From the NCBI RefSeq assembly GCF_937941905.1, contig NZ_CALDGS010000107.1:1-37667 (forward strand): a stretch of 37,667 nt of DNA. The letters run 5' to 3'. Source of the DNA: an uncultured Mycolicibacterium sp. GTDB taxonomy: Bacteria > Actinomycetota > Actinomycetes > Mycobacteriales > Mycobacteriaceae. Positions 23,117-30,746 of this stretch are shown here, piece by piece. The notes under the pieces were generated by a model. The model made no database searches, was not told where the DNA came from, and saw nothing but the letters and a program-made list of their open reading frames with translations. A program made the translations under genes and the position numbers. How positions within the stretch are numbered: the first letter of the stretch is position 1; every line of letters begins with the position of its first letter.

Positions 23117-24328
23117 GTGCACGGTCGCGTGGCACGGGGAGCCGTTGCGTTCGGCAGCGTGGGTCTGCTGGCCCTGAGCCTGGCGGGCTGCAGCCAGTCG
23201 ACGCCCGAAGAAGCGGCCGCCGGCGCCGATCTGAAGATCGTCGAGCAGGTGCAGATCGACGAGAACGGCAACGAGGTCGAGGTCGACCAGACCGCCCAGC
23301 CCGCAGACCCGGCCGGGGACGGCAAGGCCACCTGCCCGCCGGTGTCGATCGCGATGGCCGGGGCGCTCAACGGCCCGGACGCCGCGCTGGGCATCAACAT
23401 CCGCAACGGCATCCAGCTCGCCGTCGACAAGCACAACGAGGCCAACCCCGGCTGCCAGGTGCAGCTGAAGACCTTCGACACCGAGGGCGATCCGCAGAAG
23501 GCCAGCGCCATCGCCCCGCAGATCGTCGACGACGAGTACACCATCGGCCTGATCGGCCCGGCCTTCTCCGGCGAGACCAAGGCCACCGGCGGCGTGTTCG
23601 CCCAGGCCGGCCTGCCGGCGGTGACCGCTTCGGCCACCAACGTGACGCTGTCCGAGCAGGGCTGGCCGACCTTCTTCCGCGGCCTGGCCAACGACGGCGT
23701 GCAGGGCCCGGCCGTGGCCAACTACCTGAAGAACACGCTGGGCCACCAGAAGATCTGCGTGGTCGACGACAGCACCGACTACGGCCTGGGCCTGGCGCAG
23801 GTGGTGCGCGAGACGCTCGGCCCGGTCGCCGACCAGGCGTGCAACCTGCAGATCAAGAAGGGCGAGAAGGACTTCTCCACCGCGGTCAACCAGATCAAGA
23901 CCGCCGCGCCGGACTCGGTGTTCTTCGCCGGCTACTACGCCGAGGCCGCCCCGCTGGTGCAGCAGCTGCGCGACGCCGGGGTGGAGGCCACCTTCGTCAG
24001 CGCCGACGGCAGCAAGGATCCGGAGTTCGTCAAGCAGGCCGGCGACGCCGCCAAGGACGCCATCCTGTCCTGCCCGTGCGGCCCGGCCACCGGCGAGTTC
24101 GCCGAGGAGTACACCGCCAAGTTCGGCCAGGAGCCCGGCACCTACAGCGCCGAGGGTTACGACCTGGGCACCATCCTGCTCAAGGGTATCGACTCCGGAG
24201 CCATCACCCGGCCGGCGCTGCTGGAGTTCGTGCGCAACTACAACGGTCCCGGCATCGCCCGCAACTACCAGTGGACGCCCAACGGGGAGCTCACCACGAC
24301 CCTGATCTGGATCTACAAGGTCCAGTAA
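23117..24328 (+). CDS. livJ: Branched-chain amino-acid ABC transporter binding lipoprotein
   Basis: 403 residues from GTG at 23117, chosen because GGAGG (23106-23110) stands six bases upstream; GTG at 23090 is in frame but lacks a site. The lipoprotein signal is short (RVARGAVAFGSVGLLALS, lipobox LAGC, C25 lipidated). After a linker of about 50 residues, rich in acidic residues, comes a type-I periplasmic binding protein of the leucine-binding family: VSIAMAGALNGPDAALGINI, GIQLAVDKHNEANPG, IGLIGPAFSGETKATG, DSTDYGLGLAQ and GYYAEAAPLVQQLRDAG. A vicinal CPCGP motif near the end may form a disulfide. It precedes the livHMGF genes, separated by a strong hairpin. Confidence 0.94.
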   Translation: MHGRVARGAVAFGSVGLLALSLAGCSQSTPEEAAAGADLKIVEQVQIDENGNEVEVDQTAQPADPAGDGKATCPPVSIAMAGALNGPDAALGINIRNGIQLAVDKHNEANPGCQVQLKTFDTEGDPQKASAIAPQIVDDEYTIGLIGPAFSGETKATGGVFAQAGLPAVTASATNVTLSEQGWPTFFRGLANDGVQGPAVANYLKNTLGHQKICVVDDSTDYGLGLAQVVRETLGPVADQACNLQIKKGEKDFSTAVNQIKTAAPDSVFFAGYYAEAAPLVQQLRDAGVEATFVSADGSKDPEFVKQAGDAAKDAILSCPCGPATGEFAEEYTAKFGQEPGTYSAEGYDLGTILLKGIDSGAITRPALLEFVRNYNGPGIARNYQWTPNGELTTTLIWIYKVQ

Positions 24329-24339
24329 CGACGACACGG

Positions 24340-24372
24340 AACGCGTCCGGAGCACCCGCTCCCGGACGCGTT
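24340..24372 (+). terminator. Hairpin between livJ and livH
   Basis: AACGCGTCCGGAGC (24340-24353) pairs with GCT-CCGGACGCGTT (24358-24372, one bulged C) around an ACCC loop, about 14 pairs, 11 bp after the livJ stop. The 3' side runs into TTTCGT. This looks like an intercistronic terminator or RNA-stabilising stem giving more binding protein than permease. Confidence 0.75.
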
Positions 24373-24410
24373 TCGTATCGGCAGACATGGCGACAGGAGC
24401 CGGGCACCGG

Positions 24411-25454
24411 ATGGTCCAGCATTGCATGGCAGATCCGCACACGGTCTGCACCGCGGCCAACATCAATTTCAATCTCGACGGGCTGCGGGACGGGTTCTGG
24501 CAGTTGACGATCGACGGCCTGTCCTGGGGCGCGATCTACGCCCTGGTGGCGGTCGGCTACACGCTGGTCTACGGCGTGCTCAAGCTGATCAACTTCGCCC
24601 ACTCCGAGGTATTCATGTTCGGCATGTTCGGGGCGTACTTCTGCCTCGACATGATTCTGGGCTTCGCCCCGAGCGGCAACACCTACAACAAGGGCGTGCT
24701 GCTCACCGTCGTGTATCTGGGCATCGCGATGCTGTTCGCGATGGCGGTGTCCGGCGCCACCGCGGTGGGCCTGGAGGCGGTGGCCTACCGGCCGCTGCGG
24801 CGGCGCAACGCCGACCGGTTGTCCTTCTTGATCACCGCCATCGGGATGTCGTTCGTGCTGCAGGAGTTCGTGCACTTCGTGCTGCCGAAGATCATCCCGG
24901 GCTACGGCGGCTCCAACGCCCAGCAGCCGATCAAACTGGTGTCGCCCCAGACGCAGTTCACCGTGTTCGGTGCGGCGGTCAGCAACATCACGCTGATCAT
25001 CGTGGTCGCCGCGCTGGTGCTGGCGCTGGTGACCGACGCCACGATCAACCGCACCAGGTTCGGCCGCGGCATCCGCGCGGTGGCCCAGGATCCCGACACC
25101 GCCACGCTGATGGGGGTGTCCCGGGAACGCGTCATCATGCTGACCTTCCTGCTCGGCGGGCTGCTGGCGGGTGCGGCGGCGCTGCTGTACACCCTCAAGG
25201 TGCCGCAGGGCATCATCTACTCCGGCGGATTCCTGTTGGGCATCAAGGCATTCACCGCAGCGGTGCTGGGCGGCATCGGCAACCTGCGCGGTGCGCTGCT
25301 GGGCGGGCTGCTGCTCGGGGTGATGGAGAACTACGGGCAGATGGTGTTCGGCACCCAGTGGCGCGATGTGGTCGCGTTCGTGCTGCTGGTGCTGGTGCTG
25401 CTGGTCCGGCCCACCGGCATACTCGGCGAGAGCCTGGGGAGGGCGCGGATATGA
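24411..25454 (+). CDS. livH: Branched-chain amino-acid ABC transporter permease LivH
   Basis: 347 residues from ATG at 24411, with AGGAG at 24395-24399 (11-base spacing); ATG at 24387 and 24426 are alternatives. The N-terminus DPHTVCTAANINFNLDGLRDGFW is hydrophilic. About eight helices follow with family motifs GLSWGAIYALVAVGYTLVYG, LINFAHSEVFM, and the ATPase-contact loop TRFGRGIRAVAQDPDTATLM. The GGFLLGIKAFTAAVLGGIGN segment is nearly invariant in LivH. It overlaps livM by four bases (ATGA), and a terminator-like hairpin lies in the gap before it. Confidence 0.95.
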   Translation: MVQHCMADPHTVCTAANINFNLDGLRDGFWQLTIDGLSWGAIYALVAVGYTLVYGVLKLINFAHSEVFMFGMFGAYFCLDMILGFAPSGNTYNKGVLLTVVYLGIAMLFAMAVSGATAVGLEAVAYRPLRRRNADRLSFLITAIGMSFVLQEFVHFVLPKIIPGYGGSNAQQPIKLVSPQTQFTVFGAAVSNITLIIVVAALVLALVTDATINRTRFGRGIRAVAQDPDTATLMGVSRERVIMLTFLLGGLLAGAAALLYTLKVPQGIIYSGGFLLGIKAFTAAVLGGIGNLRGALLGGLLLGVMENYGQMVFGTQWRDVVAFVLLVLVLLVRPTGILGESLGRARI

Positions 25455-26614
25455 GCCGACTGTGGGCACCCGGGGACGCGCTGCGCGACTGGTGGGACGA
25501 GCTGACCCGGGTGCAGAAGTGGGGCTTCGGCCTGATCGGGTTCCTCCTGCTGGCGCTGGTGCCGCTGTTCCCGCCGCCGCTCCTGGACACGCCCGGCATC
25601 AGCCTGGGCGGCACGCTGGCCCAGTTCACCATGGTCGCGCTGATCGCCATCGGCCTGAACGTGGTGGTGGGCCAGGCCGGCCTGCTCGACCTCGGCTACG
25701 TCGGCTTCTACGCCGTCGGCGCCTACACCGTGGCGCTGCTGACCAGCCCGGAGAGTCCGTGGAACCGCATGGGCGAGACCGGGTTCTTCAGCCCGGACTG
25801 GGCCTGGCTGACGTGTGTGCCGATCGCGATGGTGATCACCGCGATCACCGGGCTGCTCATCGGCTCGCCCACGCTGCGGTTGCGCGGCGACTACCTGGCC
25901 ATCGTCACGCTCGGCTTCGGCGAGATCATCCGGCTGATGGCCGACAACCTCTCCGACGTCACCAACGGCTCGCGTGGCCTGCACCAGGTCGCCTATCCGC
26001 GCATCGGGGAGAGCGAGTCGCTGCCCAACGGCGTGTTCTCCAGCGGGAACTCGATCGGCGACGCCAACTACGGCACCTGGTGGTTCTGGCTGGGGCTGAC
26101 GCTGGTGGCGGCGATGCTGCTGCTGGTCGGCAACCTCGAGCGCAGCCGGGTGGGCCGGGCCTGGGTGGCCATCCGCGAGGACGAGGACGCCGCGGAGGTG
26201 ATGGGCGTCAACACCTTCAAGTTCAAGCTGTGGGCGTTCGTCATCGGCGCCGGCATCGGGGGACTGTCCGGCGCGCTGTACGCCGGCCAGGTGCAGTACG
26301 TCGCCCCGCCGACGTTCAACATCATCAACTCGATGCTGTTCCTGTGCGCGGTGGTGCTCGGCGGCCAGGGCAACAAGCTCGGGGTGGTGTTCGGCGCGTT
26401 CGTCATCGTGTACCTGCCCAACCGGCTGCTGGGGGTGCAGCTGTTCGGCATCAACGTCGGCGACCTGAAGTACCTGTTCTTCGGGCTGGCGCTGGTGGTG
26501 ATGATGATCTTCCGGCCGCAGGGGCTGTTCCCGGTGCGCCAGCAGCTGCTGGCCTACGGCCGCACCGCGCGCCGGCTGCTGGCCCGCGGCGACGACGAGA
26601 GGGCGGCGGCATGA
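25451..26614 (+). CDS. livM: Branched-chain amino-acid ABC transporter permease LivM
   Basis: 387 residues from ATG at 25451, overlapping livH by four bases. LivM pairs with LivH to form the membrane channel. A hydrophilic N-terminus (LRDWWDELTRVQKWG) leads into about nine helices. Family motifs are LNVVVGQAGLLDLGYVGFYAVGAYT (core part), SPTLRLRGDYLAIVTLGFGE, and the coupling loop RVGRAWVAIREDEDAAEVMG. A loop of about 40 residues (SRGLHQVAYPRIGESES onward) lies outside. The tail LLAYGRTARRLLARGDDERAAA is basic and cytoplasmic. The stop overlaps the livG start. Confidence 0.95.
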   Translation: MSRLWAPGDALRDWWDELTRVQKWGFGLIGFLLLALVPLFPPPLLDTPGISLGGTLAQFTMVALIAIGLNVVVGQAGLLDLGYVGFYAVGAYTVALLTSPESPWNRMGETGFFSPDWAWLTCVPIAMVITAITGLLIGSPTLRLRGDYLAIVTLGFGEIIRLMADNLSDVTNGSRGLHQVAYPRIGESESLPNGVFSSGNSIGDANYGTWWFWLGLTLVAAMLLLVGNLERSRVGRAWVAIREDEDAAEVMGVNTFKFKLWAFVIGAGIGGLSGALYAGQVQYVAPPTFNIINSMLFLCAVVLGGQGNKLGVVFGAFVIVYLPNRLLGVQLFGINVGDLKYLFFGLALVVMMIFRPQGLFPVRQQLLAYGRTARRLLARGDDERAAA

Positions 26615-27450
26615 CCGAACCGCACAGCACGGCCGAACGGGCCGCCCGGCACCGCGAGGTCCACGCCGCTGAGGGTGAGATCCTGCTGGAGACAAAGGAT
26701 CTCACCGTGAAGTTCGGCGGCCTGACCGCCCTGGACGCGGTGAGCTTCGCCATCCGCCGCGGCGAGATCCTCGGGCTGATCGGGCCCAACGGCGCCGGCA
26801 AGACCACCTGCTTCAACGCCATCACCGGGGTGTACCGGCCCAGCTCCGGCGAGGTGATCTTCGACGGCGAGCCGCTCGGCCGGCTCAAGCGGCACCAGAT
26901 CACCCGCCGCGGCATCGCCCGCACCTTCCAGAACATCCGGCTGTGGGGCGAGATGACCGCGCTGGAGAACGTCGTGGTCGCCACCGACGCCCGGCACCGG
27001 ACCTCGGTGCCCGGGGCGCTGTTCCGCTCGCCGCGGCACCGCCGCGAGGAGCGCGACGCCGTCGAACGCGCCACCGCGCTGCTGGAGTTCGTCGGCATCG
27101 CGCACCGCGGCGAGGAGAAGGCCAAGAACCTGTCCTACGGCGACCAGCGCCGCTTGGAGATCGCCCGGGCGCTGGCCACCGAGCCGAAGCTGCTCTGCCT
27201 CGACGAGCCGGCCGCCGGGTTCAACCCGGCCGAGAAGGCCGCGCTGATCGAGCTGATCCGCAAGATCCGCGACGACGGCTACACCGTGCTGCTCATCGAG
27301 CACGACATGCGGCTGGTGATGGGAGTGACCGACCGGATCGTGGTGCTGGAGTTCGGCCGCAAGATCGCCGACGGCAGGCCCGCCGAGATCCGCGAGGACC
27401 CGGCCGTGATCGCCGCCTACCTGGGGGTGCCCGATGACCAAGTCGGCTGA
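26611..27450 (+). CDS. livG: Branched-chain amino-acid ABC transporter ATPase LivG
   Basis: 279 residues from ATG at 26611 (four-base overlap with livM). Walker A GPNGAGKTT covers residues 58-66, the Q-loop is RTFQNIRLWGEM, the signature LSYGDQRRLEIARAL replaces LSGGQ with LSYGD as is normal for LivG, Walker B is KLLCLDEPAAGFNP and the switch His is LLIEHDM. The N-terminal 25 residues (HSTAERAARHREVHAAEGE) are an extension before the first strand. The last 17 bases overlap livF. Confidence 0.96.
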   Translation: MTEPHSTAERAARHREVHAAEGEILLETKDLTVKFGGLTALDAVSFAIRRGEILGLIGPNGAGKTTCFNAITGVYRPSSGEVIFDGEPLGRLKRHQITRRGIARTFQNIRLWGEMTALENVVVATDARHRTSVPGALFRSPRHRREERDAVERATALLEFVGIAHRGEEKAKNLSYGDQRRLEIARALATEPKLLCLDEPAAGFNPAEKAALIELIRKIRDDGYTVLLIEHDMRLVMGVTDRIVVLEFGRKIADGRPAEIREDPAVIAAYLGVPDDQVG

Positions 27451-28174
27451 CCGCAAGGTGCTGCTGGAGGTGCGCGACGCCGTCGTGCACTACGGCAAGA
27501 TCCGTGCGCTGCACGGGATCTCGCTGGTGGTGCACGAGGGGGAGCTGGTCACCCTGCTCGGCTCCAACGGCGCCGGCAAGACCACCACCATGCGCGCCAT
27601 CTCCGGGCTGCGCCCGTTGACCTCGGGCTCGATCCTGTTCGACGGCGAGGACATCACCCGGATGAAGGCGCACCGGCGGGTGGCCGCCGGGCTGATCCAG
27701 GCCCCGGAGGGGCGTGGGGTGTTCCCCGGCATGACCGTGCTGGAGAACCTCGAGATGGGTTGTTACGGGCGCAAGTTCGCTTCCCGTGCCGAGCACCGGG
27801 AACGGCTGGAGTGGGTGTTCGAGACGTTCCCGCGGCTGCGGGAGCGGCGCAACCAGGTGGGCGGGACGCTGTCCGGCGGCGAGCAGCAGATGCTGGCGAT
27901 CGGCCGGGCGCTGATGGCCCGGCCCCGGGTGCTGCTGCTCGACGAGCCGTCGATGGGGCTGGCGCCCATGGTCATCTCGCAGATCTTCGGGATCATCGCC
28001 GACATCAACGCCCGGGGCACCACGGTGCTGCTCGTCGAGCAGAACGCCCAGCAGGCGCTGAGCCGCTCGGACCGCGCCTACATCCTGGAGACCGGCGAGA
28101 TCACCCGGACCGGCGAGGCCCGGCAACTGCTGGCCGACGACAGCATCCGCGCGGCCTACCTCGGCGTGGCCTGA
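27434..28174 (+). CDS. livF: Branched-chain amino-acid ABC transporter ATPase LivF
   Basis: 246 residues from ATG at 27434, starting inside livG. Walker A is GSNGAGKT (43-50), the family-specific LIQAPEGRGVFPGMTVLENL follows the Q-loop, the signature is LSGGEQQMLAIGRAL, Walker B is VLLLDEPSMGLAP and the LivF motif LLVEQNAQQAL ends the catalytic core. All five liv genes are intact, so the importer for Leu, Ile and Val (or related amides) should be complete. It converges on the DUF167 gene 37 bp further on; that gap contains only a 5-bp GC stem (28187-28201). Confidence 0.96.
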   Translation: MTKSADRKVLLEVRDAVVHYGKIRALHGISLVVHEGELVTLLGSNGAGKTTTMRAISGLRPLTSGSILFDGEDITRMKAHRRVAAGLIQAPEGRGVFPGMTVLENLEMGCYGRKFASRAEHRERLEWVFETFPRLRERRNQVGGTLSGGEQQMLAIGRALMARPRVLLLDEPSMGLAPMVISQIFGIIADINARGTTVLLVEQNAQQALSRSDRAYILETGEITRTGEARQLLADDSIRAAYLGVA

Positions 28175-28211
28175 CCCCCTGCCGTACCCGCGCGCAGCGG
28201 GACGGAGCGGG

Positions 28212-28445
28212 TCAGCCGATCCGGAACCGCTTGATGCGGGAGGTGGCGCCGCCGACCAGCGTCACCCGGCTGCGCGGCACCCCGAAGTGCTCGGCGAGCA
28301 CCGCCGCGACCGCCTTGGTGGCCTTGCCCTCCACCGCGGGTTCGCGCACGTACACGGTCAGCGAGCCGTCCTCGCCCGTCTCGACCAACGGGCCCTTGCG
28401 GCTGTTGGGTTTGACCGTGACGACGACGATCCCGCTGTCACTCAC
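28212..28445 (-). CDS. DUF167 (YggU-like) protein
   Basis: 77 residues from GTG at 28445, overlapping the thiolase-like stop by four bases (GTGA). It has the DUF167 pattern: a first strand VVVTVKPNSRKGPLVE, LTVYVREPAVEGKATKAV with the conserved PxEGKAN-like turn (here EGKAT), AVAAVLAEHFGVPRSRVTLVGG and a basic end TSRIKRFRIG. The family has no settled function. It is the last gene of the three-gene set with the DUF35 and thiolase-like proteins. Too short to be noticed without the overlap, but the match is good. Confidence 0.85.
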   Translation of the reverse strand: MSDSGIVVVTVKPNSRKGPLVETGEDGSLTVYVREPAVEGKATKAVAAVLAEHFGVPRSRVTLVGGATSRIKRFRIG

Positions 28446-29641
28446 CGGGCGACGATAACCGACGAGCCGTGGCCGAACAGGCCCTGGTTCGCCGTCACGC
28501 CCACCTTGGCGTCCTCGACCTGCCGGCCGGTGGCCTGGCCGCGCAGCTGCCAGGTCAGCTCGCAGACCTGCGCGATGGCCTGGGCCGGGATGGCCTCGCC
28601 GAAGCAGGCCAGCCCGCCGGACGGGTTGACCGGGATGCGCCCGCCGATGGTGGTCGCACCGCTGCGCAGCAGCCCTTCGGCCTCGCCCTTGGGGCACAGC
28701 CCGAGGTGCTCGTACCAGTCCAACTCGAGTGCGGTGGACAGGTCGTAGACCTCGGCCAGCGACAGGTCCTCGGGCCCGATGCCCGCCTCGGCGTAGGCGG
28801 CGTCGAGGATCTGGTCCTTGAACACCCGGTCCGGCGCCGGCGCCACCGCGGTGGAGTCGGTGGCGATATCGGGCAGCTCGGGCAGGTGCTGCGGGTAGCG
28901 CGGGGTCACCGTCGACACCGCCCGCACCGACGGCACCCCCTTGACCGAGCCGAGGTGCTGCTCGGCGAACCGCTTGCTGGCCACCACCAGCGCGGCCGCG
29001 CCGTCGGAGGTGGCGCAGATGTCGAGCAGCCGCAGCGGATCGGACACCACCGGCGAGGCCAGCACCTCCTCGACCGAGGTCTCCTTGCGGTAGCGGGCGT
29101 TCGGGTTGTGCAGGCCGTGCCGGGCGTTCTTGACCTTGACCGCGGCGAAGTCCTCGGGGGTGGCGCCGTAGAGGTCCATGCGACGCCGGGCCAGCAGCGC
29201 GAAGTAGACCGGGTTGGTCGCGCCGATCAGGTGGAACCGCTGCCAGTCCGGGTCGTTGCGGCGCTCGCCGCCGACCGGGGCGAAGAACCCCTTCGGGGTG
29301 GTGTCGGCGCCGATCACCAGCGCGACGTCGCACAGCCCGGCCAGGATCTGGGCCCGGGCGCTCTGCAGCGCCTGCGACCCGCTGGCGCAGGCCGCGTACG
29401 ACGACGACACCGGCACGCCGTTCCAGCCCAGCTTCTGGGCGAAGGTGGCGCCGGCGACGAAGCCCGGGTAGCCGTTGCGGATGGTGTCGGCGCCGGCGAC
29501 GAACTGGATGTCGCGCCAGTCCAGGCCGGCGTCCGCCAGCGCGGCCCGGGCCGCGACGACGCCGTACTCGGTGAAGTCGCGGCCCCACTTGCCCCACGGG
29601 TGCATGCCCGCACCCAGGATGTAGACGGGTTCCGGGCTCAC
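28442..29641 (-). CDS. Thiolase-like (SCP-x/lipid-transfer type) protein
   Basis: 399 residues from GTG at 29641, overlapping the DUF35 gene stop (GTGA). It is the counterpart of Rv1627c. The fold is a thiolase: VYILGAGMHPWGKWGRDF at the start, SSSYAACASGSQAL with the nucleophile-position C85, VALVIGADTTPKGFF, and ICATSDGAAALVV. Canonical C-terminal residues are missing: the usual GHP-x-G His region after NPSGG reads LACFGEA (344-350), the last Cys region reads LFGHG (388-392), and the HD motif reads VYD (Y299). Together with a DUF35 partner this resembles Ltp2-type proteins, where such pairs carry out retro-aldol cleavage of acyl-CoAs; the activity here is inferred. Confidence 0.88.
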   Translation of the reverse strand: MSPEPVYILGAGMHPWGKWGRDFTEYGVVAARAALADAGLDWRDIQFVAGADTIRNGYPGFVAGATFAQKLGWNGVPVSSSYAACASGSQALQSARAQILAGLCDVALVIGADTTPKGFFAPVGGERRNDPDWQRFHLIGATNPVYFALLARRRMDLYGATPEDFAAVKVKNARHGLHNPNARYRKETSVEEVLASPVVSDPLRLLDICATSDGAAALVVASKRFAEQHLGSVKGVPSVRAVSTVTPRYPQHLPELPDIATDSTAVAPAPDRVFKDQILDAAYAEAGIGPEDLSLAEVYDLSTALELDWYEHLGLCPKGEAEGLLRSGATTIGGRIPVNPSGGLACFGEAIPAQAIAQVCELTWQLRGQATGRQVEDAKVGVTANQGLFGHGSSVIVAR

Positions 29642-30093
29642 GCCGCACCCCCTTCGGTCACCGGCTTCCAGCCGTAGGTCAGACGGGTCACGCCCTCGTC
29701 GTCGGTGTAGAGCGGGATCAGGGTCAGCTCCATCTCCATCCCGACCTGCAGGTCGGCGGCGAGCACCCCGTCGACCACCTTGCCGAGCACGATCAGCCCC
29801 TCGGCGGCCAGCTCGACCGCGGCGATCGCGAACGGCTCGAAGTGCGCGGGCGCCGGGTACGGCGGAGGCGGCGCGTACTGGTTCTCGGTGTAGCTCCACA
29901 CCTTCCCGCGTCGGGACAGCGCGACGGACTCGAGCTCGTCGGCGGTGCAGGCCGGGTTCGGGCAGTTGTTGGCCCGCGGCGGGAACACGTAGGTGCCGCA
30001 CTCGGGGCACTTCGATCCGATCAGATGTGGGTTGCCGGCATCGTCGACGGCCCACCAGCCGTCGATCGCAGGGGCTTCGGATGTAGCTGGCAC
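29638..30093 (-). CDS. DUF35 OB-fold zinc-finger protein (thiolase partner)
   Basis: 151 residues from GTG at 30093, first gene of the minus-strand trio and counterpart of Rv1628c. The N-terminal part has a rubredoxin-like zinc finger with C29, C32, C44 and C49 (SKCPECGTYVFPPRANNCPN, then PAC). An OB-fold follows (GKVWSYTENQY, FAIAAVELAAEGLIVLGKV, VGMEMELTLIPLY). DUF35 proteins bind acyl-CoA and form complexes with thiolase-fold enzymes, supporting joint function with the next gene. TACGCT seven bases upstream of GTG would give a leaderless mRNA. Confidence 0.9.
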   Translation of the reverse strand: MPATSEAPAIDGWWAVDDAGNPHLIGSKCPECGTYVFPPRANNCPNPACTADELESVALSRRGKVWSYTENQYAPPPPYPAPAHFEPFAIAAVELAAEGLIVLGKVVDGVLAADLQVGMEMELTLIPLYTDDEGVTRLTYGWKPVTEGGAA

Positions 30094-30100
30094 GGGCCAA

Positions 30101-30106
30101 AGCGTA
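30101..30106 (-). promoter_or_regulatory. -10 box of a probable leaderless promoter for the DUF35-thiolase-DUF167 operon
   Basis: On the minus strand TACGCT, seven bases, then the GTG start at 30093. It fits TANNNT and leaves no room for a ribosome binding site. Confidence 0.5.
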
Positions 30107-30120
30107 CGCGATGGCGGCGG

Positions 30121-30382
30121 TCAAACTGAAACGTGTTGCAATTCGCTTCCGGCTGGTGGGACGGCGGTGTTGCACAGGATCCGTTCGACCTCCGCGGTGT
30201 GCGAGCGGAGCAGGTTGTGCGGGGCGTCGAGCACGTGCCCGGTCCAGTCCGGCTCGGTGCGCAGCAGGCCGCCAGCGGTGACGGCTCGTCCCAGCCGGTG
30301 GCGTAGACGTAGACCCGGCGGAACCGCGCCGGGTCGCCGGCCAGTCGGATCGGCTGCAGCAGTGCCGCCCGCTGGCCCGGCG
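30121..30382 (-). pseudogene. Alpha/beta hydrolase remnant, N-terminus lost and frameshifted
   Basis: Reading the minus strand from about 30382, one frame gives SPGQRAALLQPIRL, AGDPARFRRVYVYATGWDEP, the kind of segment that precedes the catalytic His in small alpha/beta hydrolases. Around 30265-30285 the family reading jumps to another frame: GGLLRTEPDWTGHVLDAPHN, LLRSHTAEVERILC and on to TGA at 30121-30123. The DAPHN His is the expected catalytic position. The nucleophile-containing N-terminal two thirds is absent. Not functional as it stands. Confidence 0.6.
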
Positions 30383-30737
30383 ACGCCGGCTGCGCACGGC
30401 CGAGTTGGGCGGGCTTCCGCTCATCGCGCTGCCGCGCGGTGCCGGGATCCGCCGACTGCTCGACGCCGCCTGCGCCCGGGCGGGGGTGGTGCCGCGGATC
30501 GCGTTCGAGGCCACCACGCCGCGGGCCCTGGTCGATCTCGCCGAGCGCGGCCTGGGCGTGGCCGTCGTACCGAGCTCGGCCGCCCGTGACCGCCCCGGGG
30601 TGCGGGTGCTGGCGCTGGAACCCGAGCTGCGCGGCCGGCTGGTGTGGGTGTGGCGGGCCGACGGGCCGCTGAGCCCGGCGGCGCGGGCCCTCGTCGCGCG
30701 GGCTCGGCGGCTGGGCGCCGTCGGGGCGGATGCATAA
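30383..30737 (+). pseudogene. LysR-type regulator remnant (C-terminal effector domain only)
   Basis: Plus-strand frame ending TAA at 30735-30737: LRTAELGGLPLIALPRGAGI, RRLLDAACARAGVVPRIAFE, then TTPRALVDLAERGLGVAVVP. This is the second half of a LysR substrate-binding domain, with the usual ALPRG and ERGLGVAVVP motifs. The DNA-binding helix-turn-helix and the first half of the effector domain, expected upstream, are missing; upstream sequence instead encodes the hydrolase remnant on the other strand. A start at ATG-like TTG 30402 would give 111 residues without a DNA-binding domain. The left boundary is approximate. Confidence 0.65.
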
Positions 30738-30740
30738 GGT
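30735..30740 (+). promoter_or_regulatory. -10 box of a probable leaderless polA promoter
   Basis: TAAGGT, six bases, then the polA GTG at 30747. The box begins on the TAA stop codon of the LysR remnant. Confidence 0.5.
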
Positions 30741-30746
30741 AGGTCC

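Noticed and set aside
28187..28201. Bidirectional terminator between livF and the DUF167 gene
   Set aside because: Only a 5-bp GC stem (CCCGC/GCGGG) without a T tract; not strong enough to list.
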